NCBI GenBank assembly: GCA_009885955.1 | Contig: VFJS01000033.1 | Span: 1 to 64,000 of the forward strand | Source: Spirochaetia bacterium | GTDB taxonomy: Bacteria > Spirochaetota > UBA4802 > UBA5550 | DNA length: 64,000 nucleotides | Direction: 5' to 3' | Shown: positions 42,170-51,052 of the stretch, one piece after another | How the letters are laid out: every line of letters begins with the position of its first letter | How positions within the stretch are numbered: the first letter of the stretch is position 1 | Translations under genes and position numbers: made by a program | Notes under the pieces: generated by a model | Database searches by the model: none | What the model was told of the DNA's origin: nothing | The model's input: the letters and a program-made list of their open reading frames with translations, nothing else

Positions 42170-42921
42170 TGCCCCTTCCTGTACTCATGGGAGAAGGTTT
42201 TGTCATAGAGCTTTGAATCATCAAAGTCGCTCGATAAGAAGTCTCCCACGAGGATAAGCGCGGTTTTTGTAATCTTTTCCTTTTCAGCCATGGCTGCTAT
42301 GGTGTCAAGGCTCCCTTCAATGATCTTCTGGTCGTCCCATGTTGCTTTCTGTATTATGGCCACCGGTGTGTCCCCGCCGTAATGTTTTTTCAGCTTTTCA
42401 GCCACTTCCCCGATCATGTGCACTGAGAGGAAAATTGCCATGGATGCCCTGTGGGAGGCAAGGGACTCAAGGCTTTCACTTTCCGGGACCGGCGTCCTCC
42501 CTTCGAGCCTTGTGCATATGACCGTCTGTGAAACCCCCGGGAGGGTGAACTCCCTTTTCATGGCCGCGGCGGCAGCGGTGAAGGAGCTCACGCCGGGTAT
42601 TATTTCATATTCCATTGAGAGCTCTTCGAGCCTTCTGGCCTGTTCCCTCACTGCCCCGTAAATGGACGGGTCTCCGGTATGTACCCTGGCAGTTATCTCT
42701 CCCCTGGCCCATGCATCCTTCATGAGATCGATGATCTCGTCAAGGTTCATGGATGCGCTGTTGTACACCCGGGCGCTCTTTTTCCGGCATTCGATGACCT
42801 TTTCATTCACCAGGGAACCGGCATAGATGATGAGATCAGCAAATTCAATGATCCGTTTTCCCTTCACGGTTATCAGGTCCGGGTCACCCGGGCCGGCTCC
42901 GATGAAATATATTTTGCTCAT
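42166..42921 (-). CDS. cbiF: Cobalt-precorrin-4 C11-methyltransferase
   Basis: A 251-residue methyltransferase with IYFIGAGPGDPDLITVKG, VHTGDPSIYGAVREQ and EIIPGVSSFTAAAAAMKREFTLPG, all typical of CbiF/CobM. I start at ATG 42921, preceded by AGGTGG; a GTG at 42930 is possible. Between its start and cbiL lies a family A inverted repeat. Confidence 0.94.
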   Translation of the reverse strand: MSKIYFIGAGPGDPDLITVKGKRIIEFADLIIYAGSLVNEKVIECRKKSARVYNSASMNLDEIIDLMKDAWARGEITARVHTGDPSIYGAVREQARRLEELSMEYEIIPGVSSFTAAAAAMKREFTLPGVSQTVICTRLEGRTPVPESESLESLASHRASMAIFLSVHMIGEVAEKLKKHYGGDTPVAIIQKATWDDQKIIEGSLDTIAAMAEKEKITKTALILVGDFLSSDFDDSKLYDKTFSHEYRKGQ

Positions 42922-42968
42922 TTCGCCCACCTGTTTTACTGTTTATTTTCGTTATCCTGCAATGATTC

Positions 42969-43072
42969 ATTGCTCACGGATTTACACGGATGATCACGGA
43001 TTATTTAAAATTATAGTATCGTTTTCATGTTTCAATTTTTTACCCGTGCAGATCCGTGTCATCCGTGAGCTG
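42969..43072. repeat. Dispersed inverted repeat family A, overlaps the end of cbiL
   Basis: Arms CATTGCTCACGGATTTACAC (42969-42988) and GATCCGTGTCATCCGTGAGC (43051-43070) are inverted copies with internal half-sites. The right arm encodes the last residues and the stop of cbiL. A second full copy is at 7603-7716. Confidence 0.8.
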
Positions 43073-43789
43073 ATTTTTTCTTCCTGATTGATCCTTTGCC
43101 TTTTTTTTTACGATGACCGTTGTGAGGTACGGTATCTCCCCATTCAGTACACCGGGATCGCCGCTGAACTCTTCGTCATCACTGCCGCATCTCGTGGCTA
43201 TGATGATTTCCCTCTCCTTTTCATATTTTTTAAGCTCAGCGCCGAGCCTGGCGCTGTCCGACGATACCTTCATGAATACAATATTGTCGTTCTCCTCCAT
43301 GACCCTTTCTATGTCGGTATTCCTGTGCAGCGGTACCAGGGTGAGGGTTTCGTTCCCTTCGGCCGCAGGGATATTCCGGCTGCAGCATATGGCGCTGAAG
43401 GATGTTATGCCCGGGACGGTTTCAATTTCCACGCCCCTCTCTTTCAGGTGTCCGGCAATGTATATGAATGTGCTGTAGAGCATGGGGTCTCCCAGCGTTA
43501 TGAAGGCAACGTTTTTGCCTTCCTCCAGTTTAGCAAGGATGAACATGGCATTATCATGCCGTATCCTTATCTTTTCTTTGTCGTCCCTGGTCATTGGGAA
43601 AATGAGTGTCAGTATTTCGGTACCGGGGTTGATATAACCGCCGGCGATCTTCAGTGCCAGGCTCTCCTTTTCGTCCCCGGTTTTCGGCACTGCGACAACA
43701 TGAGCTTCCCCCAGGAGCCTGGCCCCCTTTATGGTCACCAGTTCCGGGTCGCCGGGCCCGATCCCTATGCCGTATAATTTTCCTGTCAT
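43040..43789 (-). CDS. cbiL: Cobalt-precorrin-2 C20-methyltransferase
   Basis: A 249-residue methyltransferase: LYGIGIGPGDPELVTIKG, ITLGDPMLYSTFIYI, ETVPGITSFSAICC and the C-terminal strand PYLTTVIVKKK are typical of CbiL/CobI. I start at ATG 43789 (AAAGGA site); an ATG at 43798 exists. The family sequence ends near VKKKAKDQ; the final QLTDDTDLHG tail is encoded by the arm of a dispersed repeat, so the natural C-terminus has been replaced or extended. Confidence 0.92.
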   Translation of the reverse strand: MTGKLYGIGIGPGDPELVTIKGARLLGEAHVVAVPKTGDEKESLALKIAGGYINPGTEILTLIFPMTRDDKEKIRIRHDNAMFILAKLEEGKNVAFITLGDPMLYSTFIYIAGHLKERGVEIETVPGITSFSAICCSRNIPAAEGNETLTLVPLHRNTDIERVMEENDNIVFMKVSSDSARLGAELKKYEKEREIIIATRCGSDDEEFSGDPGVLNGEIPYLTTVIVKKKAKDQSGRKNQLTDDTDLHG

Positions 43790-43790
43790 G

Positions 43791-44366
43791 TTACGCATCC
43801 TTTGATGAGGTCATGATAAAGACCGGTGTCTGGGGCCTGAACATCATGTTTCCCTTTACGTTTTCAACCCTGGACACCGATGCCTGGATGATCTCCAGGG
43901 GATGGTTCCCTTTTCTAAAAAATTCATAGGCCCCGGTGAGGGTACCCATGGTTACCGCGGTAAGGACCACTATCCCCCCGGGGCTGATTCTTTGAAAGAC
44001 CCAGGCCAGGATTTCATTAAGGCTGCCTCCTGAACCTCCGATAAAGGCCCTGTCAAAGATCCAGTCCTTGCTCAACACGCCGGGCGCATCGCCATGAACC
44101 GCTTCAATATTGCCGAGGAAAAATTTTTTCATGTTTTCCTTTATGAGCGTTATGGAAGAGGCGTCCCTTTCCACTGCATATACCTTTCCGAGATCGGCAG
44201 CCAGGGCGCATTCCACCGACACCGACCCTGTGCCTGCGCCGATGTCCAGGATTATGCTCTCCCTGCAGGGCCTCAGTTTCGATATTGACAGTGTCCGTAT
44301 CTCCTCCTTTGTCATGGGGGCATCGCCCCGGATGAATTCGCTGTCGGGAATGGGCCTGTTAATCAT
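43791..44366 (-). CDS. cbiT: Cobalt-precorrin-6B C15-methyltransferase (decarboxylating)
   Basis: A 191-residue class I SAM methyltransferase. The N-terminus IPDSEFIRGDAPMTKEEIR and motif I ILDIGAGTGSVSVECAL are diagnostic of CbiT. It methylates C15 and decarboxylates the C12 side chain. It is separate from CbiE here, whereas aerobic CobL is a fusion of the two. The ATG at 44366 overlaps the end of cbiE and has an AGGTG site; a GTG at 44375 is possible. Confidence 0.93.
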   Translation of the reverse strand: MINRPIPDSEFIRGDAPMTKEEIRTLSISKLRPCRESIILDIGAGTGSVSVECALAADLGKVYAVERDASSITLIKENMKKFFLGNIEAVHGDAPGVLSKDWIFDRAFIGGSGGSLNEILAWVFQRISPGGIVVLTAVTMGTLTGAYEFFRKGNHPLEIIQASVSRVENVKGNMMFRPQTPVFIMTSSKDA

Positions 44367-44997
44367 TGTTTTCACCTGTCACTATCACAACGCTCAGTTT
44401 GAGATTTTCCTTATTATATTGAAGGGCTTCAGCGGTGCCGCTGAATATCTTTTCATCTTCATAGGAGAGGTTTGATCCCACGTGCATCATCCTCCCGCCC
44501 AGGCCCTTTCCTGAAAGGATAGATGCTATTCTCTGGAAGGTATAGGTATTGTCAGTGAGAAATGCTGTTTTTGCATTGCTCTTTACCGCATCTGCAACGG
44601 CATCATCACCCCCCCTGCCGTGGAGGCTCGTGAGACAGGCATCCTCCCAGGTGAGGCCGGCCTTAGCAAAGAGGTATTGTACCGGGCTGATGGCCGGTAT
44701 GATATCAAATTCGCTGCTTGTAAAATGTTTCTTCAGAAATCCCGCCATACTGTAGAATCCCGGGTCCCCGGAGACAAGGACGGCTATTGCTTTTGTCTCC
44801 ATGGTTTTCCTTATATATTCTGCTATCGCATTCAGGTCGCTCCCGATGATGATTGTCTCCTTCTCAGTGCAGCTGAACGATTTCAGGTTCCTTTCACCGC
44901 CGATGACAATCTGGCTTTTTTCCACGGCCTTCACTGCTGCCGGTGTGATATAATCGCTGCTGCCGGGGCCTATTCCCACAATGGTGAATTTCATCAT
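44359..44997 (-). CDS. cbiE: Cobalt-precorrin-7 C5-methyltransferase
   Basis: A 212-residue tetrapyrrole methyltransferase: FTIVGIGPGSSDYITPAA, VLVSGDPGFYSMAGFLKK, IPAISPVQYLFAKAGLTWED and LHGRGGDD are typical of CbiE. It methylates C5 next to CbiT in the pathway. The start region has two adjacent ATG codons (44997 and 44994) that overlap the cbiD stop; either may be used. Confidence 0.93.
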   Translation of the reverse strand: MMKFTIVGIGPGSSDYITPAAVKAVEKSQIVIGGERNLKSFSCTEKETIIIGSDLNAIAEYIRKTMETKAIAVLVSGDPGFYSMAGFLKKHFTSSEFDIIPAISPVQYLFAKAGLTWEDACLTSLHGRGGDDAVADAVKSNAKTAFLTDNTYTFQRIASILSGKGLGGRMMHVGSNLSYEDEKIFSGTAEALQYNKENLKLSVVIVTGENND

Positions 44998-46109
44998 GCG
45001 CCCCTTCGCAGATCTTCAATGAGCGCATCGGCCCCGCCGGTTTTTGCCAGGAGCCCCCTGTTGAGCGAAAAGAGGGCCACCTCAACGGTCAGCTGTGAGA
45101 AAACATGCTCCATGCATTTTTTTGCAGCCTTGTCAGCCAGCACCCCGTAGATGGAAGTATCATGTATATACTCCATGGCCTCTTCCGTGGTTGCCGATGC
45201 CATTATTTTTTCAGCCCCCTCGGTGTCGCCGGATAGTGTTACGTAGTTTGCCGCAAGTATCTCCATCCGTGCATCAGCTATTTTACTATAAGTGTTGAAT
45301 ATCCCCCCTGCAACCTTGACCAGCTTTCCTATGTGGCCCACGAGGAGGATCCTCTTCATCTTATGGTAAACGGCCTGTTCCAGCATGTAACCGATATAAT
45401 TTCCTGTCTCTGCTATGGCGTCAATGTCAATACCCAGTTCTTCAATGGCAAATTTTTTTCCGTAGTTTCCCGGCACAAGTGCCATGGCCTCCATGCCCAG
45501 GGCGCCTGCCATGGACAGGGCAAGGGCAAGGGATTCCCTCACTGCCTCATTTGACATGGGTTCCACTATCCCCGTGGTGCCGAGGATCGATATTCCCCCT
45601 ACAATGCCGAGCCTGGGATTGAAGGTCTTTCTTGATATCTCCTCCCCCCCGGGCGCATATATCTCAATGAGAAGGCCCCTCCCTTCAGGCTTCACGCTGT
45701 CTGTCTCCTTTAAAATCATTGACCTGGGAACGGGGTTGATTGCATAATTCCCCGGATCCACCCTGAGGCCCTTCCTTGTCACTTTCCCTATGCCGGGCCC
45801 CCCTGTGACAACGGTATCCCCACCGGCAGTCTCCCTGGCCCTGGCATAGATCTTCATGCCGTCGGTGCAGTCGGGATCGTCGCCGCCGTCTTTTATGGCA
45901 TAGCACTGCCATGATCCATCGGCATGTTCCATGCCGTATATATCAACCTCCACCTCCCAGCCCATTGGCGTTGAAATCGAGATTTTTTTCTCCGATGTAC
46001 CATGGAAGAGTTTGAGCGCAGCTGCCTTAGCAGCCGCGGCAGCGCAGGTTCCGGTGGTTATCCCGTACCTCAGTTTTTTCCCGCCTGATATTTTGTATCG
46101 CTCTAACAT
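44994..46109 (-). CDS. cbiD: Cobalt-precorrin-5B C1-methyltransferase
   Basis: A 371-residue CbiD. Features: KLRYGITTGTCAAAAAKAA at the N-terminus, IKDGGDDPDCTDG, GGPGIGKVTRKGL, and GGISILGTTGIVEPMSNEA. It methylates C1 in the anaerobic pathway and has no relation to the other methyltransferases. A GGAGAG site precedes the ATG. The gap upstream to cbiC holds a family B repeat. Confidence 0.95.
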   Translation of the reverse strand: MLERYKISGGKKLRYGITTGTCAAAAAKAAALKLFHGTSEKKISISTPMGWEVEVDIYGMEHADGSWQCYAIKDGGDDPDCTDGMKIYARARETAGGDTVVTGGPGIGKVTRKGLRVDPGNYAINPVPRSMILKETDSVKPEGRGLLIEIYAPGGEEISRKTFNPRLGIVGGISILGTTGIVEPMSNEAVRESLALALSMAGALGMEAMALVPGNYGKKFAIEELGIDIDAIAETGNYIGYMLEQAVYHKMKRILLVGHIGKLVKVAGGIFNTYSKIADARMEILAANYVTLSGDTEGAEKIMASATTEEAMEYIHDTSIYGVLADKAAKKCMEHVFSQLTVEVALFSLNRGLLAKTGGADALIEDLRRGA

Positions 46110-46135
46110 TGACTCTCCAAAATAATGCTAATAAA

Positions 46136-46290
46136 TTTTGCCACAGAGGCACGGAGACACAGAGAAATATTAGTAAATTAAAAAAAAATAATAAAAAATT
46201 AATATATTGGTTTTACGTTTGAAATTGAAATTTTGATCATAACTTCAATCTTACTCCGTGCCTCTGTGCCTCCGTGGCTGATTTTTTTTT
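46136..46290. repeat. Dispersed inverted repeat family B
   Basis: Left arm GCCACAGAGGCACGGAGACA (46140-46159) and right arm GTGCCTCTGTGCCTCCGTGG (46258-46277) are inverted copies around an AT-rich centre. It fills the gap between cbiC and cbiD. Confidence 0.8.
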
Positions 46291-46304
46291 ATGATTCTGG
46301 CCTG

Positions 46305-46916
46305 CTATTTGATCATGTATATCAGTGCATTCACGATGGCAACGGCAACGGTACTTCCCCCCTTTCTTCCCCTGGTGATGATGCACGGGGCCCCTGCATC
46401 CCGTATGGCCTCCTTTGATTCAGCTGCCCCGACAAATCCCACCGGCACACCGATGACCAGTTCCGGAGAGGTTTCCCCCTTATCGATGAGTTCTTTCAGT
46501 GTCATCAGTGCAGTGGGCGCGTTGCCGATGGCGAATATTTTTGTATTCCTGTCCCGTGCCGCCTTTTCTATCCCCACGATTGACCGTGTCACGCCCCTGG
46601 CCGCGGCCTCCCGTATGACATCATCATCGGAGACGCAGGTGTATATTTCTGAACCGTACCTCCCGAGCCTCTCCTTGTTCACGCCGGCCTGTATCATCTT
46701 GGTGTCGCAGTATATGCGGCAGCCGCTCCTGATGGCCCCCATCCCGCGTTCTATGGCGCCGCCAAGAATTTCGGTGATTTCGGCATACTCAAAATCAGCC
46801 GTGGTATGAATTATCCTTTTTACAAGCGGGGCGGCAGGGCCCGTGATATCGCGTTTAAGCTCCCTGGTGATTATTTCAAAGCTCAGCTGTTCAATTTTAT
46901 CAGGTTCAGTTAACAT
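46305..46916 (-). CDS. cbiC: Cobalt-precorrin-8 methylmutase
   Basis: A 203-residue CbiC/CobH. The catalytic His is H37 in RIIHTTADFEYAEI; CDTKMIQAG and GNAPTALMTLKELI with the terminal GRKGGSTVAVAIVNALI are family stretches. It moves the methyl group from C11 to C12, giving cobyrinate. I start at ATG 46916, which has an AGGAG site and overlaps cbiA by 11 bases; the longer frame to 47003 only mirrors cbiA. Confidence 0.94.
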   Translation of the reverse strand: MLTEPDKIEQLSFEIITRELKRDITGPAAPLVKRIIHTTADFEYAEITEILGGAIERGMGAIRSGCRIYCDTKMIQAGVNKERLGRYGSEIYTCVSDDDVIREAAARGVTRSIVGIEKAARDRNTKIFAIGNAPTALMTLKELIDKGETSPELVIGVPVGFVGAAESKEAIRDAGAPCIITRGRKGGSTVAVAIVNALIYMIK

Positions 46917-48276
46917 GTTGCGGGCTCCTAGATGTGATAGTGAGATTATTGAAGAATTCCATGTTTGAATAAAAATGGATATGGGCATACCCGGCGAGAA
47001 CATTTTTTTTTGTCAGGCCGCAGCTCCATGAATCCTCGCCGCCCGGTTTCCTTACTTTGTAACTGAACCGGGCATCGCCATCGTTCATTTCCGTCAGCAT
47101 GGAGTGGTGAAATTCATGGCCCCTGGTTTTTCCGGAAGGCGATTCAATTTCAACATATCCGAACCTCCTGAGCCCCGGGGTCATTTCCGATCGGCAGTTG
47201 AAAAATCCGGCCATGTCATGGACCCTGCCGTCCATGGTCTTTATCGATTTTGTCAGATACATGAGGCCGCCGCACTCGGCATATACCGGGAGCCCTGACC
47301 CGGCCTTCTCCCTGATATCCCTGAGCATTGACCTGTTTGATGAAAGCTCTCCTGCAAAGACCTCGGGATAACCGCCGCCCAGGTACAGGCCGCTGATCCC
47401 TTCCGGGAGACGGCTGTCGCTCATGGGGCTGAACTCTATGAGCTCCATGCCCCTCTCTTTCATGAGATCCAGGTTGTCACCGTAATAGAAGCTGAAAGCC
47501 CGGTCCTTTGCTACGGCAATCCTGAGCCCCCTCTGAGACGCCGTGCCGGCATCAGGGACATATGACGTGGAGATTTCGCCTGCGCTCTCCGATATTTCCA
47601 GGATTCGTTTTAGGTCAATGGATGATGCCGCAGCATCGGCAAGCATGTTTACCTTTTTATCAAGCCCTTCAATCTCGCCTGCCTGGACGAGCCCAAGGTG
47701 CCGGCCCGGTATCTCTGCGCCGGCAGTCCTGGGTATGTAGCCAAGGCACTCCAGCCCGGTCTGCTCTGTTATGATGCGGCGGAGGAGGCGGTAGTGTTTC
47801 TCTCCTGAGATGTTGTTGATGATGACGCCGCGGATGTCCGTGCCCCTGTCGTAGTTCACGTAGCCCGAAAGCATGGCAGCGATACTTGCCGAGATTCCGC
47901 TTCCGTCCGCTATGAGTATCACCGGTGCGCCAAGGATTTTGGACGTGTGCGCGGTGCTCGCTCTGGAAGTCCCGCCAAGGCCGTCGTAGAGCCCCATAAC
48001 TCCTTCAATGAGAGAAAGGCCGCTTTCAGAGGAATTTTTTATGAACAGGTATTTCAGCACTTCATCATCAAGAAGGAATGAATCCAGGTTTCGCGAGATT
48101 TTTCCCGTGATGAATGTATGGAACATGGGGTCGATGAAGTCCGGGCCGCACTTGAAGGGCGCCGGTGACACTCCGGCCTTCATGAAAGCCCTGAGCAGGG
48201 CGCAGGTGACTGTTGTTTTGCCTGCGCCGCTCTTTATTCCGCCTAGGACAATCCTGTTTATTCGATTTTTAATCAT
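46906..48276 (-). CDS. cbiA: Cobyrinate a,c-diamide synthase
   Basis: A 456-residue CbiA/CobB: P-loop region GIKSGAGKTT, FKCGPDFIDPMFHT, LIEGVMGLYDGLGG, and a C-terminal GATase part with LYLGGGYPEVFA and VYAECGGLMYL (nucleophile Cys). It amidates the a and c carboxylates with glutamine and ATP. The start at ATG 48276 gives the family length; a TTG at 48291 is possible. No strong ribosome-binding site is visible. Confidence 0.93.
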   Translation of the reverse strand: MIKNRINRIVLGGIKSGAGKTTVTCALLRAFMKAGVSPAPFKCGPDFIDPMFHTFITGKISRNLDSFLLDDEVLKYLFIKNSSESGLSLIEGVMGLYDGLGGTSRASTAHTSKILGAPVILIADGSGISASIAAMLSGYVNYDRGTDIRGVIINNISGEKHYRLLRRIITEQTGLECLGYIPRTAGAEIPGRHLGLVQAGEIEGLDKKVNMLADAAASSIDLKRILEISESAGEISTSYVPDAGTASQRGLRIAVAKDRAFSFYYGDNLDLMKERGMELIEFSPMSDSRLPEGISGLYLGGGYPEVFAGELSSNRSMLRDIREKAGSGLPVYAECGGLMYLTKSIKTMDGRVHDMAGFFNCRSEMTPGLRRFGYVEIESPSGKTRGHEFHHSMLTEMNDGDARFSYKVRKPGGEDSWSCGLTKKNVLAGYAHIHFYSNMEFFNNLTITSRSPQHVN

Positions 48277-48311
48277 TTTTATTATTTTCAAAACCCGAAT
48301 ATGTTCATAGT

Positions 48312-49208
48312 TTAATTTGCTTCTCCTTCATTCATATGTTTTCTGAAAGTTTTTAATATCTCCCTTCTCGCATCACCAATGGTGAGAGGAATTTTTTCAA
48401 AGGGAATCTTATCCTCATGTTTGAGCCTGTAAATAAATTCTGCGACTTGCGGCATGCGGAGTTTAATATTGTCCATATCTTCAGGCGCGGTGAATATATT
48501 TTCGGGAATCCCTTCCCGTACTATTTGTCCATTGCTGAGTATATAAAGCCTGTCGAGGAATATGGGAAGAAGGTCGACACTGTGCGTGGCCATGGCGATT
48601 GTCACATTTTTTTCCTTATTCAGTTTCGCCAGGAGGCTCATCATTTTATATTCTCCCATGGGATCAAGGCCGGACGTGGGTTCATCGAGGAGAAGTATCT
48701 CATGTCCCATAGCCAGAAGGCCGGCAATGCAAATCCTTTTTTTTTCCCCGAAACTTAAATTCTGTATCGGCTTCCCGGCGAATTTTTCCATCTCCACGTC
48801 TTTAAGCGCGCAATGGATTCTGGTATCCGTCTCTTTTTCGCTGAAACCCATATTTAAAGGACCAAACGCCACATCTTCATAAACGGTGGGAGCAAAAAGC
48901 TGATTGTCGGGATTTTGAAATACAAAGCCGACTTTTTTATATATATCCCTGGGAGATAATTTTTTTATATCTGTTCCGTCCAGGAGGACATACCCGTCAT
49001 AATCTTTCAGTAATCCGTCCATTATTTTCAGCAGTGTTGTCTTCCCTGAGCCATTGGCCCCCAAAAGACCAATGAACTCGCCTCTGCGGACATTTATCGC
49101 AACACCGCTGGAGGCGAGGGTCCCGTCGGGATATTTGAATGAACGGACGTTGACAGACAGCCGGATATCCGTTTGATTCATGATATCAATCGGTTTTATA
49201 TCACCCAT
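48312..49208 (-). CDS. cbiO: Cobalt ECF transporter ATPase
   Basis: A 298-residue ABC ATPase: Walker A GANGSGKTT, Q-loop FQNPDNQLFAPTVYEDVAFGP (ECF/CbiO style), signature LSFGEKKRICIAGLLA, Walker B LLLDEPTSGLDP. With CbiQ and CbiM it energises cobalt uptake. The start overlaps the end of cbiQ; an internal ATG at 49181 is an alternative. Only one ATPase gene is present, so it should work as a homodimer. Confidence 0.92.
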   Translation of the reverse strand: MGDIKPIDIMNQTDIRLSVNVRSFKYPDGTLASSGVAINVRRGEFIGLLGANGSGKTTLLKIMDGLLKDYDGYVLLDGTDIKKLSPRDIYKKVGFVFQNPDNQLFAPTVYEDVAFGPLNMGFSEKETDTRIHCALKDVEMEKFAGKPIQNLSFGEKKRICIAGLLAMGHEILLLDEPTSGLDPMGEYKMMSLLAKLNKEKNVTIAMATHSVDLLPIFLDRLYILSNGQIVREGIPENIFTAPEDMDNIKLRMPQVAEFIYRLKHEDKIPFEKIPLTIGDARREILKTFRKHMNEGEAN

Positions 49209-49948
49209 AAAATCCCCAGTGCTGACAATAAAATAAATGAAAAGGCGATTTCCAGGGACTTAAAGGGTTTATGGTTCATCAAAGGTATATTGCCGTCAAA
49301 ACCCCTCTGGATCATGGCAACTGAAATGTCGTGGCTGTGATCAAATGCCTTCAGAATAAGAGAACCGGTAAGTGTCCCGAAAGACCCCATTCCCTGCCTT
49401 ATGCTTGAGTAACCGAGCCGGTTTTTTTGAGCGTTATAAATTACCATGGCGTCTTCAATCAGTACGAATATATATCTGTATGCGAACATCAATATCTCTA
49501 CAAATCCACGGGGAACTCTCATCCATGAAAGCCCGGCTAATATTTCGTTAAACGGCGTGGAAAATCCCATAACTGCCATAACTGATACCGCTCCTAAAAT
49601 TCTGAGCGCGATAAGCAGTCCATCCATAAGACCTTCTTTATACCCTGAAATATTAATTCCTATAATATTAATAGAAAAAATGGGATCATTCCCATGGAAA
49701 AAAAGTTTCAGCAGCACAATTATGGAGGCGATAAAAACCGGTTCAGAAAATCTAAAGGCGAAAGTCCTGATTGGTATATTCATCATAATGCATAGAGAAA
49801 AACTCATAACTGCAATGGCCAGGGGGAAAGCATAACCTCTGTAGCTTATGACCATTGCAAGAATGACGAGGCTTGTTGTCATTTTTAAGCGCGCGTCAAT
49901 TTTTGAAAGGATATGCTCTTTTTTATATAGCTCTGAAAAAAGTTTCAT
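49196..49948 (-). CDS. cbiQ: Cobalt ECF transporter transmembrane protein CbiQ
   Basis: A 250-residue membrane protein with about six helices. The coupling region contains an LSWMRVPRGFVEILMFAYRYIFVL stretch and the later FGTLTGSLILKAFDHS... MIQRGFDG motif that contacts the ATPase. It joins the substrate component CbiM to CbiO. Overlaps: four bases with the small upstream gene, 13 with cbiO. Confidence 0.92.
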   Translation of the reverse strand: MKLFSELYKKEHILSKIDARLKMTTSLVILAMVISYRGYAFPLAIAVMSFSLCIMMNIPIRTFAFRFSEPVFIASIIVLLKLFFHGNDPIFSINIIGINISGYKEGLMDGLLIALRILGAVSVMAVMGFSTPFNEILAGLSWMRVPRGFVEILMFAYRYIFVLIEDAMVIYNAQKNRLGYSSIRQGMGSFGTLTGSLILKAFDHSHDISVAMIQRGFDGNIPLMNHKPFKSLEIAFSFILLSALGILWVI

Positions 49949-50295
49949 ATATTTAAACCGTTGTTTTTATCCTTTTCTTTATTGATAGCAGACGCTTTTT
50001 GAGATATAAGCACCCGCCAGAAATATCCGCAGATAAACCCGCCGACAGTGCCTGCTATGAGAAAAAGAAAGAGGGGGAGATCTCCCTGTTCGATATTTAT
50101 CAGAGGCTCTGCCGCTTCTCTGCCATGTTCTTTAGCGAATTTTTTGACTACGGATTCATCAATACCCTGCCATTTCTCTTCAGCGGCGGCGGTTTCATTG
50201 ATTGATAAAGAGTGAATAGCCCCGAGCGCTAATATCATCAGAATAAATGTTACATGATATTTTATTGTCAATGGAGAACATGGCGTTTTCATCAT
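49945..50295 (-). CDS. Small two-helix membrane protein, CbiN-like by topology and place
   Basis: A 116-residue protein with an N-terminal helix (about 14-32), an extracytoplasmic loop of about 45 residues (EEKWQGIDESVVKKFAKEHG), and a second helix (about 75-95). This is the layout of CbiN, and it sits between cbiM and cbiQ where CbiN is expected, with four-base overlaps on both sides. I do not see the CbiN sequence signature, so it is best called a CbiN-like accessory protein of the cobalt transporter. Confidence 0.78.
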   Translation of the reverse strand: MMKTPCSPLTIKYHVTFILMILALGAIHSLSINETAAAEEKWQGIDESVVKKFAKEHGREAAEPLINIEQGDLPLFLFLIAGTVGGFICGYFWRVLISQKASAINKEKDKNNGLNI

Positions 50296-51050
50296 ATCTC
50301 TCCTGGCCTCAACACATGCATTTTTACGAGAAGGTCCGGCCTTTTTTTATTCAGTAATATAATCATTCCTGCTGTCATGGCCCCTTCAAGGATTCCAAGG
50401 GGGAGCTGAGTTGGAATAAAGGCCGCGACTATTTTCCAGAATAACGGGAAAAACGGCGAATCCCCCTTTATTCCCAGGGCAAGTTCCATGGAAGTAGTTA
50501 TATATGTCGCCCAATCGGCGAAGATTCCTGCCATGAATGCCGCCAGCCAGAGATTTGCTTTTATTGCCCTCAATCCTCTGAATGTCAGATATCCAATTAA
50601 CGAACCCATGACACCCATGGAAATAATATCGGCGCCCCATGTGCTGAGGCCGCCATGCGCGAGGAACAGAGCCTGAATCAGAAGGGCGGCGGCAGAAATC
50701 ACTATGCTGATGACAGGGCCCAGGAGTATACCTGAAATGCCCGTTCCGCATGGATGGGAACAGGTCCCGGCTGTGGGCACCGGGATGGGCATACAGGATA
50801 TAATGAAAACAACTGCTGCCATGAGCCCTACTAAGGGTTTGTAGGAGAGGTCCATGGCTGATTGTTTTTTAAGCCTGTACAGTCCAAGTGCTACGAATGG
50901 AGCTGCAATAGCAAACCATAAGGCAGACCAGCCAAAGGGGAGTATCCCCTCGGATATATGCATGGAGTACGCGTGATCTGAAAGCAGCAGGAAAGCTGAT
51001 AAAACAAAAAAGAATGATTGAATTCTGTTCTTTATTTTTTTCATTTTCAT
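50292..51050 (-). CDS. cbiM: Cobalt ECF transporter substrate-binding protein CbiM
   Basis: A 252-residue membrane protein. After a cleavable signal (1-29) comes M30-H31-ISEGILP, where the exposed N-terminal Met-His of the mature protein binds the metal. GTCSHPCGTGISGILLGP carries further conserved His and belongs to the CbiM/NikM family. Cobalt is the likely substrate because of the operon. It follows cbiX by two bases and overlaps the CbiN-like gene by four. Confidence 0.94.
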   Translation of the reverse strand: MKMKKIKNRIQSFFFVLSAFLLLSDHAYSMHISEGILPFGWSALWFAIAAPFVALGLYRLKKQSAMDLSYKPLVGLMAAVVFIISCMPIPVPTAGTCSHPCGTGISGILLGPVISIVISAAALLIQALFLAHGGLSTWGADIISMGVMGSLIGYLTFRGLRAIKANLWLAAFMAGIFADWATYITTSMELALGIKGDSPFFPLFWKIVAAFIPTQLPLGILEGAMTAGMIILLNKKRPDLLVKMHVLRPGEI

Positions 51051-51052
51051 TT

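Noticed and set aside
46917-47003. N-terminal extension of cbiC
   Set aside because: It mirrors cbiA; the ATG at 46916 with AGGAG gives the family length.
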